From Hypericum androsaemum (taxonomy: Eukaryota > Streptophyta > Magnoliopsida > Malpighiales > Hypericaceae): a stretch of 64,000 bases of DNA. Below the pieces are notes generated by a model. That model did no database searches. It saw nothing but the letters and a program-made list of their open reading frames with translations, and had not been told where the DNA came from. Below are positions 47,769 through 61,330 of this stretch, in pieces. Where the stretch lies: the NCBI GenBank assembly GCA_963995505.1, contig OZ023186.1, forward strand, positions 12,159,570-12,223,569. Direction: 5' to 3'. Position numbers and translations under genes: made by a program. Position 1 is the first letter of the stretch; every line of letters starts with the position of its first letter.

Positions 47769-50700
47769 CAAGGAAAAGTTATGAAAGGCAAGAAAATGCA
47801 AGAAAATGCAAGAAAAGGCAAGAAAATGCAAGATAAGGCAAGATAAGGAAAGAAAATGAAAGAAATAGAACGAAAAGGAAAGATAAGGCAATAAAAAGCA
47901 AGAGAAGGCAAGAAAAGGTAAGAAAATGAAAGAAATGGAAAGAAAAGGAAAGATAAGGCAAGAAAATGCAAGATAAGGCAAGAAAAGGCAAGGAAAAGGC
48001 AAGAAAAGGCAAAAAAGGGAAAGATAGGGTAGGAAAAAGGAAATAAAAGGAATGAAAAAGGCATGAAAAAGAAAAGGAAAGATAGGGCATGGAAAAGGCA
48101 TGAAAAAGGAATGAAACGGCAAGAAAAGGAAAGATAGGGCAAGTAAAGGCAAGATAATGCAAGAAAAGGCAAGGAAAAGGCAAGAAAATAAAACAAAAGT
48201 TAAGAAAAGGCATGGAAAAGGCATGAAAAGGCAAGAATAGAAAAGATAAGGCATGAAAAGGCAAGATAAGGCAAGAAAAGGCAAGATATGGTATGATAAG
48301 TAAAGAAAAGCTAAGAAAAGGTAAGATAAGGTAAGAATAGGAACAAAAGGCAAGATAAGGCAAGAAAAGGGAAGGAAGGGAAGAAAAGGAAAGATGAGGC
48401 AAGAAAAGGTAAGATAAGGCAGAAAAATGCAAGATAAGGCAGGAAAAGGCAAGGAAAAGGCAAAAAAAGGAAAGATATGGCAAGAAAAGGCATGAAAAGG
48501 CAAGAAAAGGAAACATAGGGCATGGAAAAGGCATGCCAAAGGAATGAAAAGGCATGAAAAGGAAAGATAGGGCAAGAAAAGGTGAGGAAAGGAAAATGCA
48601 AGAAAATGAAAGAAGAGTTAAGAAAATGCATGAAAAGGCATGAAAAGAAAAGATATGGCATGAAAAGGTAAGATAAGGCAAGATAAGGCAAGAAAAGGTA
48701 AGATAAGCAAAGAAAAGGCAAGAAAAGGTAAGATAAGGCAAGAAAAAGAACAAAAGGCAAGATAAGGGAAGAAAAGGGAAGGAAAGGGAAGAAAAGGAAA
48801 GATGAGGCAAAAAAAGGCAAGATAATGCAAGAAAAGGAAAGAAAAGGCAAGGAAAAGGCAAGATAAGGAAAGAAAAGGGAAGAAAAGGCAAGGAAAGGAA
48901 TGAAAAGGCATGAAAAGGAAAGAAAAGGCAAGAAAATGCAAGGAAAAGGCAAGAAAGGGCAAGGGAAAAAAAAGAAAAGGCAAGGGAAAAGAAAGAAAAG
49001 GCAAGATATAGAATGAATAGGCAAGATCGGGCAGGAAAAGGCAATATAAGATAAGAAAAGGGCAAGAAAATGCAATTTAAGGCAAGAAAAGGCAAGAAAA
49101 GGCATGAGAAGGCAAGAAAAGGCAAGAGAAGGCAAGAAAATGCAAGAAAAGGAAAGAAAAGGAAAGATTAGGTCAGAAAAGATAAGAAAAGGCAAGATAA
49201 GGCAAGAAAAGGAAAGAAAAGTAAACATTAGGCAAGGAAAGGCAAGATAAGGCAAGAAATGGAAAGGAAAAGGAAAATGCAAGATAAGGGAAAGAAAAGT
49301 AAAGAAAAGGCAATATAAGGAAAGAAAAGGCAAGGAAAAGGCTAGAAAAGGCATAAAAAGGCATGGAAAGGCAAGAAATGGAAAGATAGGGCATGGAAAA
49401 GGCAAGAAAAGAAAAGATAGGGTAAGAAAAGACAAGATAAGGCAAGAAAAGGCAAGCAAAAGGCAAGAATATGAAAGAAAGGTTAAGAATAGGCATGGAA
49501 AAGGCATGAAAAGGCAAGAAAAGAAAAGATAAGCCATGAAAAGGCAAGATACGGCAAGAAAAGGCAAGATAAGGCAAGAAAAGGCAAGATAAGGCAAGAA
49601 AAGGCAAGATAAGGTAAGATAAGTAAAGAAAAGGTAAGATAAGGCAAGAAAAGGAAAGGAAAAGGCAAGAAAAGGAAAGAAAAGGCAAGGAAAAGGAATG
49701 AAAAGGCAAGAAAAGGAAAGAAAAGGCAAGAAAAGGAAAGAAAACGCAAGGAAAAGGCAAGAAAAGGCAAGGAAAAAGAAAGAAAAGTCAAGATTTTGAA
49801 TGAATAGGCAAGATCGAGCAGGAAAAGGCAAGATAAGGTAAGAAAAGGGCAAGAAAAGGACAAGAAAATGCAATTTAAGGCAAGAAAAGGCAATATAAGG
49901 TATGAGAAGGCAAGAAAAGGCAATAGAAGGTAAGGAAAGGCAAGAAAAGAAAAGAAAAGGCAAGATGAGGTCAGAAAAGATAAGAAAAGGCTTGATAAGG
50001 CAAGAAAAGGAATGAAAAGGAAAGAAAAGTAAAGATTAGGAAAGGAAAGGCAAGATAAGGCAAGAAATGGAAAGGAAAAGGCAAGAAAAGGCAAGAAAAA
50101 GAAAGAAAAAAGGGAAGATAAGGCAAGAAAAGGCAAGAAAAGGAAAGAAAAGGCAAGGAAAAGGCAAGAAAAGGATAGAAAAGGAAAGATAAGGCAAGAA
50201 AAGGAAAGAAAGGGCAAGATAAGGTTAGAAAAGGCAAGAAAAGGCAAGAGAAGGCAAGGAAAGGCAAGAAAAGGAAAGCAAAAGGCAAGATAAGGGAAGG
50301 ACAGGGCAAGAAAAGGCAAGATAAGAAAAGACAAGGCACGGAAAAGGCAAGAAAGGGCAAGAAAAAGAAAGAAAAGGCAAAGAAAAGGCTAGATAAGGCA
50401 AGGAAAAGACATGAAAAGGCAAGAAAAGGCAAGAAAAGGTAAGAAAATGTAAGATAAGGCAAGATAAGGAAAGAAAATGAAAGAAATAGAAAGAAAAGGA
50501 AAGATAAGGCAATAAAAAGCAAGATATGGCAAGAAAAGGCAAGAAAATGAAAGAAATGGAAAGAAAAGGAAAGATAAGGCAAGAAAATGCAAGATAAGGC
50601 AAGAAAAGGCAAGGAAAAGGCAAAAAAGGTAGGATAGGGCAAGAAAAAGGCATGAAAAGGCAAGAAAAGGAAAGATAGGGCATGGAAAAGGCATGAAAAA

Positions 50701-53700
50701 GGAATGAAAAGGCAAGAAAAGGAAAGATAGGGCAAGAAAAGGCATGGAAAGGCAAGAAAATGAAAGAAAAGTTAAGAAAAGGCATGGAAAAGGCATGAAA
50801 AGAAAAGATAAGGCATGAAAAGGTAAGATAAGGCAAGATAAGGAAAGAAAAGGCAAGATAAGGTAAGATAAGCAAAGAAAGAGCAAGAAAAGGTAAGATA
50901 AGGCAAGAAAAAGAACAAAAGTCAAGATAAGGCAAGAAAAGGGAAGGAAAGGGAAGAAAATGAAAGATGAGGCAAGAAAAGGCAAGATAATGCAAAAAAA
51001 GGCAAGAGAAGGCAAGGAAAGGCAAGAAAATGCAAGAAAAGGAAAGAAAAAGCAAGATTAGGTCAGAAAAGATAAGAAAAGGCTTGATAAGGGCAAGAAA
51101 AGGAAAGAAAAGGCAATATAAGGAAAGAAAATGCAAGAAAAGGCTAGAAAAGGCAAAGAAAAGGCTAGAAAAGGCAAGATAACTCAAAAAAAGGAAAGGA
51201 AAGGCAAGATAAGGCAAGAAACGGCAAGGAAAAGGCATGAAATGGTAAGAAAAGGAAAGAAAATGAAAGAAAAGGCAAGAAAATGCAAGAAATGGCAAGA
51301 AAGTGAAAGAAATGGAAAGAAAAGGAAAGATAAGGCAAAAAAAAGAAAGATAAGACAAGAAAAGGCAAGAAAATGAAAGAAAAGGCAAGGAAAAGGCAAG
51401 ATAAGGCCAGAAAAGGAATGAAAAGGCAAGGAAAAGGCAAGAAAAGGATAGAAATGGAAAGATAAGGCAAGAAATGGTAAGAGAAGGCAAGGAAAGGCAA
51501 GAAAAGGAAAGCAAAAGGCAAGATAAGGGAAGGACATGGCAAGAAAAGGCAAGATAAGGAAAGAAAAGGCAAGGAAAAGGCAAGAAAAGGCATAATAGGT
51601 AAAGAAAAGGCAAATAAAAGGCAAGAAAATGCAAGAAAAGGCAAGAAAATACAAAATAAGGAAAGATAAGATAAGATAAGGCAAAAAATGAAAGAAATAG
51701 AAAGAAAAGGAAAGATAAGACAATAAAAAGCAAGATAATGCAAGAAAAGATAAGATAAGGCAAGAAAAGATAAGATAAGGCAAGAAAAGGCAAGAAATGA
51801 AAAGAAAAGGAAAGATAAGGCAAGCAAATGCAAGTTAAGGCAAGGAAAGGCAAAAAAGGAAAGATAGGGCCAAAAAAGGAAAGAAAAGGCATGAAAAAGG
51901 CATGAAAAGGCAAGAAATGGAAAGATAGGGCATGGAAAAGGCATGAAAAAGGCATAAGAAGGCAAGAAAAGGAAAGATAGGGCAAGAAAAGGCAAGATAA
52001 GTCAAGAAAAGGCAAGGAAAGGGCAAGAAAAGTTAAGAATAGGCATGGAAAAGGCATGAAAAGGCAAGAAAAGAAAAGATAAGGCATGAATAGGCAAGAT
52101 AAGGCAAGATAAGGAAAGAAAAGGCAAGATAAGGTAAGATAAGTAAAGAAAAGGTAAGAAAAGGTAAGATAAGGCAAGAAAAGGAAAGGAAAAGGCAAGA
52201 AAAGGCAAGGAAAGGAATGAAAAGGCAAGAAAAGGAAAGAAAATGCAAGGAAAAGGCAAGAAAAGGCAAGCAAAAAGAAAGAAAAGGCAAGATAAGGAAT
52301 GAATAGGGAAGATCGGGCAGGAAAAGGCAAGATAAGGTTAGAAAAGGGCAAGAAAAGGACAAGAAAATGCAATTTAAGGCAAGATAAGGCAAGAAAAGGC
52401 ATGAGAAGGCTAGGAAAGGCAAGAAAAGGAAAGAAAAGGCAAGATTAGGTCAGAAAAGATAAGAAACGGCTTGATAAGGCAAGAAAAGGAATGAAAAGGA
52501 AAAAAAGTAAAGATTAGGCAAGGAAAGGCAAGATAAGGCAAGAAATAGAAAGGAAAAGGCAAGATAAGGCATGAAAAGGCAAGAAAAGAAAAGAAAAAAA
52601 GGCAAGATAAGGCAAGAAAAGGAAAGATAAGGCAAGAATAGGAAAGAAAAGGCAAGGAAAAGACAAGAAAAGGATAGAAAAGGAAAGAAGAGGCAAGAAA
52701 AGGAAAGAAAGGGCAAGATAGGGTCAGAAAAGGCAAGAAAAGGCAAGAGAAGGCAAGGAAAGGCAAGAAAAGGAAAGCAAAAGACAAGATAAGGGAAGGA
52801 CATGTCAAGAAAAGGTAAGATAAGGAAAGAAAAGGCAAGGAAAAGGCAAGAAAATGCAAAATAAGGAAAGAAAAGGCAAGAAAAGGCCAGATAAGGCAAG
52901 GAAAAGTTATGAAAGGCAAGAAAAGGCAAGAAAATGCAAGATAAGGCAAGATAAGGAAAGAAAATGAAAGAAATAGAATGAAAAGGAAAGATAAGGCAAT
53001 AAAAAGCAAGAGAAGGCAAGAAAAGGTAAGAAAATGAAAGAAATGGAAAGAAAAGGAAAGATAAGGCAAAAAAATGCAAGATAAGGCAAGAAAAGGCAAG
53101 GAAAAGGCAAGAAAAGGCAAAAAAGGGAAAGATAGGGTAGGAAAAAGGAAATAAAAGGAATGAAAAAGGCATGAAAAAGAAAAGGAAAGATAGGGCATGG
53201 AAAAGGCATGAAAAAGGAATGAAACGGCAAGAAAAGGAAAGATAGGGCAAGTAAAGGCAAGATAATGCAAGAAAAGGCAAGGAAAAGGCAAGAAAATAAA
53301 ACAAAAGTTAAGAAAAGGCATGGAAAAGGCATGACAAGGCAAGAATAGAAAAGATAAGGCATGAAAAGGTAAGATAAGGCAAGAAAAGGCAAGATAAGGC
53401 AAGAAAAGGCAAGATAAGGTATGATAAGTAAAGAAAAGGTAAGAAAAGGTAAGATAAGGTAAGAATAGGAACAAAAGGCAAGATAAGGCAAGAAAAGGGA
53501 AGGAAGGGAAGAAAAGGAAAGATGAGGCAAGAAAAGGTAAGATAATGTAAGAAAAGCCAAGAAAAGGCAGGAAAAAGGCAAGAAAAGGCAAGATAAGGAA
53601 AGAAAAGGCAAGAAAAGGCAAGGAAAAGGAATGAAAGGGCAAGAAAAGAAAGAAAAGGCAAGAAAATTAAAAAAAAGTAAGAAAAGGTAAGGAAAAAGAC

Positions 53701-56700
53701 TGAAAAGGCAAGATAAGGAATGAATAGGCAAGATCGGGCAGGAAAAGGCAAGATAAGGCCAAGAAAAGGGCAAAAAAATGCTATTTAAGGCAAGAAAAGG
53801 CAATATAAGGCAAGAAAAGGCAAGCGAAGGCAAGAAAAGCCAAGAGAAGGCAAGGAAAGGCAAGAAAATGCAAGAAAAGGAAAGGAAAAGCAAGATTAGG
53901 TCAGAAAAGATAAGAAAATGCAAGATAAGGAAAGAAAAGTAGAGACTAGGCAAGGAAAGGCAAGATAAGGCAAGATAAGGCAAGAAATGGAAAGGAAAAG
54001 GCAAGATAAGGCAAGATAAGGGAAAGAAAAGGAAAGAAAAGTCAAGATAAGAAAGAAATGGCAAGAATAGGAAAGAAAAGGCAGGAAATGGCTAGAAAAG
54101 GCAAGGAAAAGGCTAGAAAAGGTAAGATAACGCAAGAAAAGGAAAGGAAAGGCAAGTTAAGGCAAGAAAAGGTAAGGAAAAGTAACGAAATGGCAAGAAA
54201 AGGAAAGAAATGGATAGAAAATGAAAGATAAGGCAAGAAAAAGCAAGATAAGACAAGAAAATGCAAGAAAATGAATGAAATTGAAAGAAAAGGCAAGATA
54301 AGGCAAGAAAAGGTAAGGAAAAGGCCAAAAAAGAAAAGATAAGGCAAGAGAAGTCAAGAAAAGCCAAGGAAAAGTAAGGAAAAGGCTTGAAAGGGCAAGA
54401 AAAGTTAAGAAAAGGAAAGATAGGGCAAGAAAAGGAAAGAAAAGGGAAGAAAATGCAAGATAAACAAAATAAATCAAGATAAGGCAAGATAAGGGAAGGA
54501 CAGGGCAAGAAAAGGAAAGGAAAGGAAAGAAAAGGCAAGAAAAGGAAAGATAAGGAAATAAAAGGCAAGAAAAGGCATAGAAAAGGCATGAAAAGGCGAG
54601 AAAAGGAAAGATAAGGCAGGAACAGTCATGAAAAGGCAAGAAAAGTAATGAAAAGGCAAGAAAAGAAAAGGCAAGAAAAGGAAAGAAAGGGTAAGATAAG
54701 GTTAGAGAAGGCAAGGAAAGGCAAGAAAAGGAAAGGAAAAAGCAAGATGAGGGAAGTACAGGGCAAGAAAAGGCAAGATAAGAATAGAAAAGGAAAGAAA
54801 ATGAAAGAAAATGAAAGAAAAAGGCAAGAAATGGTCAGATAAGGCAAGAAAAGTCATGAAAAGGCAAGAAAAGGAAAGAAAATGCAAGAGAAGGCAAGAA
54901 AATGCACGATAAGGCAAGAATAGGTAAGAAAATGAAAGAAATAGAAAGCAAAGGAATGATAAGGCAATAAAAGGCAAGAAAATGAAAGAAATGGAAAGAA
55001 AGGTAAGATAAGGCAAGAAAAGGCAACGAAAAGGCAAGAAAAGGCAAAAAAAGGAAAGATAAGGCAAGAAAAGGCGAGGAAAAGGCATGAAGAGGCAAGA
55101 AAAGGCAAGAAAAAAGCAAGAAAAGGTAAGAAAAGGCAAGATAAGGAAAGAAATGGCAAGAAGGAAAGAAAAGGCAAGATAAATCAAGATAAGGATAAGG
55201 GAAGGACAGGGCAAGAAAAGGCAAGGAAAGGAAAGAAAAAGCAAGAAAAGACATGGAAAAGACATGAAAAAGCAAGCAAAGGAAAGATAAGGCAAGAAAA
55301 GGCAAGATAAGGCAAGAAAAGGGAAGGAAAAGGCAAGAAAAGGCAAGAAAAGTTAAGAAAAGTCATGAAAAAGGCATGAAAAGGGAAGGAAATGAAAGAT
55401 AAGGCAAGAAAAGGAAAGATTATGCAAGAAAAGGAATGAAAAGGGAAGATAAGGAAAGAAAAGGCAAGATAAGGAAAGAAAAGGAAAAGAAAAGGCAAGA
55501 AAAGGTATGATATGGTAAGATAAGTAAACAAAAGGTAAGGAAAAGGCAAAAAAAGTAAGATAAGGCAAGAAAAGGAACAAAAGTTAAGAAAAGGCAAGGA
55601 AATGAAAGAAATGGAAAGAAAAGGAAAGATAAGGCAAAAAAAGGTTAGAAAATGAAAGAAAAGGAAAGATAAGGCAAGATAAGGAAAGAAAAGGCAAGGA
55701 AAAGGCAAGAAAAGGCAAAAAAAGGCAAGAAAGGTTAAGAAAAGTCAAGATAAGTCAAGAAAAGGCAATAAAAGGAAAAAAAATGATAGATAAGGAAAGA
55801 AAAGGCAAGATAAGTCAAAATAAGGCAAGATAAGGGAAGGACATGGCAAGAAAAGGAAAGGAAAGGAAATAAAAGACATGGAAAAGGCAAGAAAAGAAAA
55901 GATATGGCAAGCACAGGCAAGAAAAGGAAAGAAAAGGCATGGAAAAGGCATGAAAAGGCGAGAAAAAGGACGAAAATGCAAGAAAAGGGACGAAAATGCA
56001 AGAAAAGGAAAGAAAAGAAAAGGCAAGATAGGGCAAGAAAAGAAAAGAAAAGGCAAGAAAAGGAAAGAAAAGGCAAGAAAAAGGCAATAAAAGGAAAGAT
56101 AAGGCAAGAAAATAAAAGAAATGGCAAGATAAGGTCAGAAAAGGTAGAAAAGGCAAGCGAAGGCAAGGAAAGGCAAGAAAAGGAAAGGAAAAGGCAAGAT
56201 AAGGGAAGGTCAGGGCAAGAAAAGGCAAGATAAGGAAAGAAAAGGAAAGAAAAGGCAAGGAAAATGCAAGATATGGAAAGAAAATGTAAGGAAAAGGCAA
56301 GAAAAGGTTAGATAAGGCAAGAAAAGGCAAGGAAAAGGCATGAAATGGGAAGAAAGGAAAGAAAATGCAAGAAAAGGAAAAAGAAGGCAAGAAAATGCAA
56401 GATAAGGCAAGATAAGGCAAGAAAATGAAAGAAATAGAAAGAAAAGGAAAGATAAGGCAATAAAAAGCAAGATAAGGCGAGATAAGGTAAGATAAGTAAA
56501 GAAAAGGTAAGGAAAATGCAAGAAAAGGTAAGATATGGCAAGAAAAGGAACGAAAGGCAAGATAAGGCAAGAAAAGGGAAGGAAAGGGAAGAAAAGGAAA
56601 GTTGAGGCAAGAAAAGGCAAGTTAATGCAAGAAAAGGAAAGAAATGGAATGGAAAAGGTATGAAAAGGCAAGATAAGGAAAGAAAAGGCAAGAAAAGGCA

Positions 56701-59700
56701 AGGAAAAGGAATGAAAAGAGAAGAAAACGAAAGAAAAGGTAAGAAAAGGCAAGAAAAGGTAAGGAAAAGGATAGAAAAGGAAGATAAGGTAAGAAAAGGC
56801 AAGATAAGGAATGAATAGGCAAGATCGGGTAAGAAAAGGCAAGAAAAGGGCAAGCAAATGCAATATAAGGCAGGGAAAAGGAATAAAATGGCAAGAAAAG
56901 GAAAGAAAAGGCAAGATAAGGTAAGAAAAGGCAAGATAAGGAATGAAGATAAGGGCAAGAAAATGCAATATAAGGCAAGAAAAGGCAATATAATGCAAGA
57001 AAATGCAAGATAAGGCATGAAAAGGCATGAAAAGGTAAGAAAAGGCAAGAAAAGTCAAGAAAAGGTAAGACGGGCAAGTAAAGGCTAGAAAAGCCAAGTA
57101 AAGGAAATAAATAGGCAAGCAAAAAGTAAGATAAGGAGAGAAAAGGCAAGGAAAAGGCATGAAAAGGCAAGAAAAGGAAAGAAAAGACAAGATAAGGAAA
57201 GAAAAAGGAAAGATAGACCAAGAAAAGGCAAGATAAGGCAAGAAAAGTGCAAGAAAAGGAATGTAAAATCAAGAAAAGGTAAGAAAAGGCAAGGAAAGGT
57301 AAGAAAGGTAAAATAAGCCAAGAAAAGGCAAGAAAATGAAAGAAATAGAAAGAAAAGGCAAGATAAAGAAAGATAAGGCAAGATAAGCCAACAAAAGGCA
57401 AGACAATGAAAGAAATGGAAAGAAAAGGAAAGATAAAGAAAGAAAAGGCAAGAAAAGGCAAGCAAAATACAAGAAAAGGTAAAAAAAGAAATAAAAAGGC
57501 AAGAAAAGGTAAGAAAATGCAAGATAAGGCAAAAAAAGGTAAGAAAATGAAAGAAAAGTCAAGAAACAGTAAGAAATGGCATGGAAAAGGCATGAAAAGG
57601 CAAGAAAAGGAAATATAAAAAGGCATAAAAAAAAGAAAGGGCAAGGAAAAGGCAAGAAAAGGCAAGATAAGGCAAGAAAAGCCTAGAAAAGCCAAGATAA
57701 GGCAAGATAAGGTAAGAAAAGGCAAGATAAGGAATGAAAAGGCAAGCTAAGGCATGATAAGTTAGGAAAAGGCAAGATAAGGTAAGAAAAGGCAAGATAA
57801 GGAATAAAAAGGCAAGCTAAGGCATGATAAGGCAGAAAAAGGCATGAAAAGGCAAGAAAAGGCAAGATAAGTCAAGAAAAGGCAAAATAAGGCAAGAAAA
57901 GACAAGAAAAGGCAAGAAAAAGGCATGAAAATGCAAGAAAAAGCAAGATAAGGCATGAAAAAGGAAAGAAAATGCAAGAAAAGTTAAGAAAAGGCAAGAA
58001 AAGTTAAGAAAAGGCAAGATAAGGCAAGAAAAGGTAAGATAAGGAAAGAAAAGGAAATATAACGCACGATAAGGCAAGGAAAAGGCAATAAAAATCATGG
58101 AAAAGGCAAGAAAAGACAAGAAAAGGCAAGATAAGACACGATAAGGCAAGGGAAAGGCAATAAAAGTCAAGAAAAAGGCAAGAAAAGAGAAGAAAAGGCA
58201 AGAATGAAAAGGCATGAAAAGGCAAGAAAAGGAAAGAAAAGAAAAGAAAAGAAAAGGGAAGGCAAGCCAAGATAATGCAATAAAAGCAAAGAAAAGGCAA
58301 GGAAAAGGCAAGGAAAATGCAAGATAAGGCATGATTAGGCATGATAAGTAAGAAAAGGAAAGAAAAGGCACGGAAAAGGAAAGAAATGGCAAGAAAAGGC
58401 AAGAAAAAGGCAAGATAAGGTAAGCTAAGGAAAGAAAAGGGAAGAAAATGCAAGAATAGGAAAGAAAAGGAAAGATGAGGCAAGAAAAGACAAGAAAAGG
58501 AAAGAAAATGCAAGGAAAATGAAAGAAAAGGAAACGAAAAGCCAAGATAAAGAAAGAAAAGGCAAGATAAGGCAAGAAAAGGCAAGGAAAAGGCATGAAA
58601 AGGCAAGAAAAGGAAAGAAAAATCAAGAAAAGGCAAGAAAAAGTAAGAATAGGCAAGATAAGCCAACAAAAGGCAAGACAATGAAAGAAATAGAAAGAAA
58701 AGGAAAGATAAAGAAAGAAAAGGCAAGGAAAATACAAGAAAAGGTAAAAAAAGAAAAGAAAAGGCAAGAAATGGCAAGGAAATGGCATGAAAAGGCAAGA
58801 AAAGGAAAGAAAAGGTAAGAAAATGCAAGATTAGGCAAAAAAAAGGAAAGAAAATGAAAGAAAAGTCAAGAATCGGCAAGAAATGGCATGGAAAAGGCAA
58901 GAAAATGCAAGAAAAGGAAATATGAAAAGGCATGAAAAGGAAAGAAAGGGCAAGGAAAAGGCAAGAAAAGGCAAGATAAGGCAAGAAAAGCCAAGATAAG
59001 GCAAGATAAAGTAAGAAAAGGCAAGATAAGGAATGAAAGGGCAAGCCAAGGCATGATAAGCCAGGAAAAGGGAAGATAAGGTAAGAAAAAGCAAGATAAG
59101 GAATAAAAAGGCAAGCAAAGGCATGATAAGGCAGAAAAAGGCATGAAAAGGCAAGAAAAGACAAGATAAGTCAAGAAAAGGCAAGATAAGGAAAGAAAAG
59201 ACAAGAAAAGGCAAGAAAAAGGCATTAAAATGCAAGAAAAAGCAAGATAAGGCATGAAAAAGGAAAGAAAAGGCAAGAAAAGTGAAGAAAAGGCAAGATA
59301 AGGCAAGAAAAGGTAAGATAAGGGAAGAAAAGGGAAGAAAAGGAAATATAAGGCATGATAAGGCAAGGAAAAGGCAATAAAAGTCATGGAAAAGGCAAGA
59401 AAATACAAGAAAAGGCAAGAAAAGGCATGGAAAAGGCATGAAAAGGCAAGAAAAGGAAAGAAAAAGGCAAGATAAGGTAAGATAAGGCAAGAAAAGGGAA
59501 GAAAATGCAAGAAAAGGAAAGAAAAGGAAAGATGAGGCAAGAAAAGGCAAGAAAATGAAAGAAAATGGAAGGAAAATGCAAGAAAAGGAAAGAAAATGGA
59601 AGGAAAATGCAAGAAAAGGAAACGAAAAGGCAAGAAAATGTAAGAAAAGGAAAGAAAAGGCAAGAAAAGGCATGAAAAGGCAAGATAAGGTAAGAAAAGG

Positions 59701-61330
59701 GAAGATAAGGCATAAAAAGGAAAGATAAGGCAAAAATGGCAAGATAAGGCAAGAAAAGGCATGAAAAAGCAAGAAAAGGCAAGATAAGGAAAGATAAGGC
59801 AAGGAAAGGCAAGAAAAAGAAAAGGCAAGATAAGGTAAGGAAAGGCATGAAAAGGCAAGAAAATGAAAGAAAATCCAAGAAAAAGGTCAGATAAGGCAAG
59901 AAAAGAAAAGGAAAAGGTTAGATAAGGAATGAAAAGGCAAGAAAAGGTCAGATAAGGAAAGGCAATGAAAAGGCATAAAAAGGCAAGGAAAGGAAAGAAA
60001 ATACAACAAAAGGCAAGATAAGGCATGAAAAAGCAAGAAAATGAAAGAAATGGAAAGAAAATGAAAGATAAGAATGGAAAAAACAAGTTAAGGCAAAAAA
60101 AGGGGAGAAAAAGCAAAAAAAGGTAAAAAAGTCAAGATAAGGCAAGAAATGGCAGGAAAAGGAAAGAAAATGCAAGATAAGGCAAGATAAGTCAAGAAAA
60201 GGAAAGAAAATGAAACAAATGGAAAGAAAATGAAAGTTAAGCCAAGAAAAGGCAAGAAAATGAAAGAAATGCAAAGAAAAGGAAAGATAAAGCAAGAAAA
60301 GGCAAGATAAGGGAAAAAAGGCAAGGAAAAGATAAGAAAAGGTAAAAAAAGGAAAGATAAGGCAAGGAAAAGGCATGATAAGGCAAGAAAAGGTAAGAAA
60401 AGGTAAGATAAGGCAAGATAAGACAAGAAAAGGCAAGAAAATGAAAGAAAAGGAAAAAAGGCTAGAAAAGGCAAGAAAAGGCAAGAAAATGAAAGATAAG
60501 GCAAGAAAAGGCATGAAAAGGAAAGAAATGGTAAGGAAAAGGCAAGAAAAGGCATGAAAATGAAAGAAAGGGCAAGGAAAAGGCAAGATAAGGCAAGATA
60601 ATGCAAGATAAGGCAAGATAAAGTAAGAAAGGCAAGATAAAGAATGAAAAGGCAAGAAAAGGCAAGAAAAGGCATGAAAAGGCAAGAAAAGACAAAATAA
60701 GGAAGGAAATGGCATGAAAATGCAAGAAAAGACAAGAAAAGGCAAGATAAGGCAAGAAAAGGCAAGAAAAGTTAAGAAAAGGCTGGATAAGGCAAGATAT
60801 GGGAAGAAAAGGAAAGATAAGGCACGATAAAGCACGGAAAAGGAATGAAAAGGCATTGAAAAGTTAAGAAAAGGCATGAAAAGGCAAGAAAAGGAAATAT
60901 AAGGCAAGAAAAGGAATGATAAGACAATAAAAGGAAAGAAAAGAAAAGAAAAGGGAAGATAAGGCAAGATAAGGCAATAAAATGAAAGAAAAGGCAAGGA
61001 AAAGGCAAGAAAAGGTAAGATAAGGCGTGATAAGGTAAGAAAAGGAAAGAAAAGGAAAGGAAAAGGAAAGAAAAGGAAAGATGAGGCAAGAAAAGGCAAG
61101 AAAAGGATAGAAAAGGTAAGGATAAGGCAAGAAAAGGCAAGAAAAGGAAGGAAAATGCAAGGAAAGGCAAGGAAAAGGCAAGAAAAGGAAAGAAAAGGCA
61201 AGAAAAGGCATGAAAAGGCAAGATAAGGCATGAAAAGGCAAGATAAGGCAAGAAAAAGCGTGAAAAGGCAAGAAAAGACAAGATAAGGCATAAAAAGGCA
61301 AGATAAGGCAAGAAAAAGCGTGTAAAGGCA
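47753..61330 (+). repeat. Purine satellite, right-hand block
   Basis: About 13.6 kb of decamer array with higher-order structure. A landmark AATAGGCAAGATCG (or one-base variants) recurs near 49016, 49803, 52302, 53723 and 56814, and again at 62315 beyond the pararetrovirus-like fragment. GATAGGGCATGG is another recurrent variant typical of this block. The minus strand has open frames up to about 725 codons (50225-52402), composed only of Phe, Leu, Pro, Ser, Cys, Ala, Ile and a few aromatic residues in a ~10-residue rhythm. These are not called as genes. No gene-like island is seen before 61331. Confidence 0.94.
47757..48420 (+). repeat. Copy of 52884-53550 (offset ~5.12 kb)
   Basis: The sequence starting at the inversion junction repeats that at 52884. 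It shares rare variants such as GGAAAAGTTATGAAAGGC, GGAAATAAAAGGAATG and GGAAGGAAGGGAAG. The match extends for at least ~650 bp with few differences. The inversion breakpoint therefore lies at the edge of a segmental duplication. Confidence 0.78.

Noticed and set aside
50225..52402. 725-codon minus-strand frame as a hydrophobic repeat protein
   Set aside because: Composition follows from pyrimidine-only codons and a 10-bp period; parallel frames are open as well and no start context, intron or codon bias is seen.
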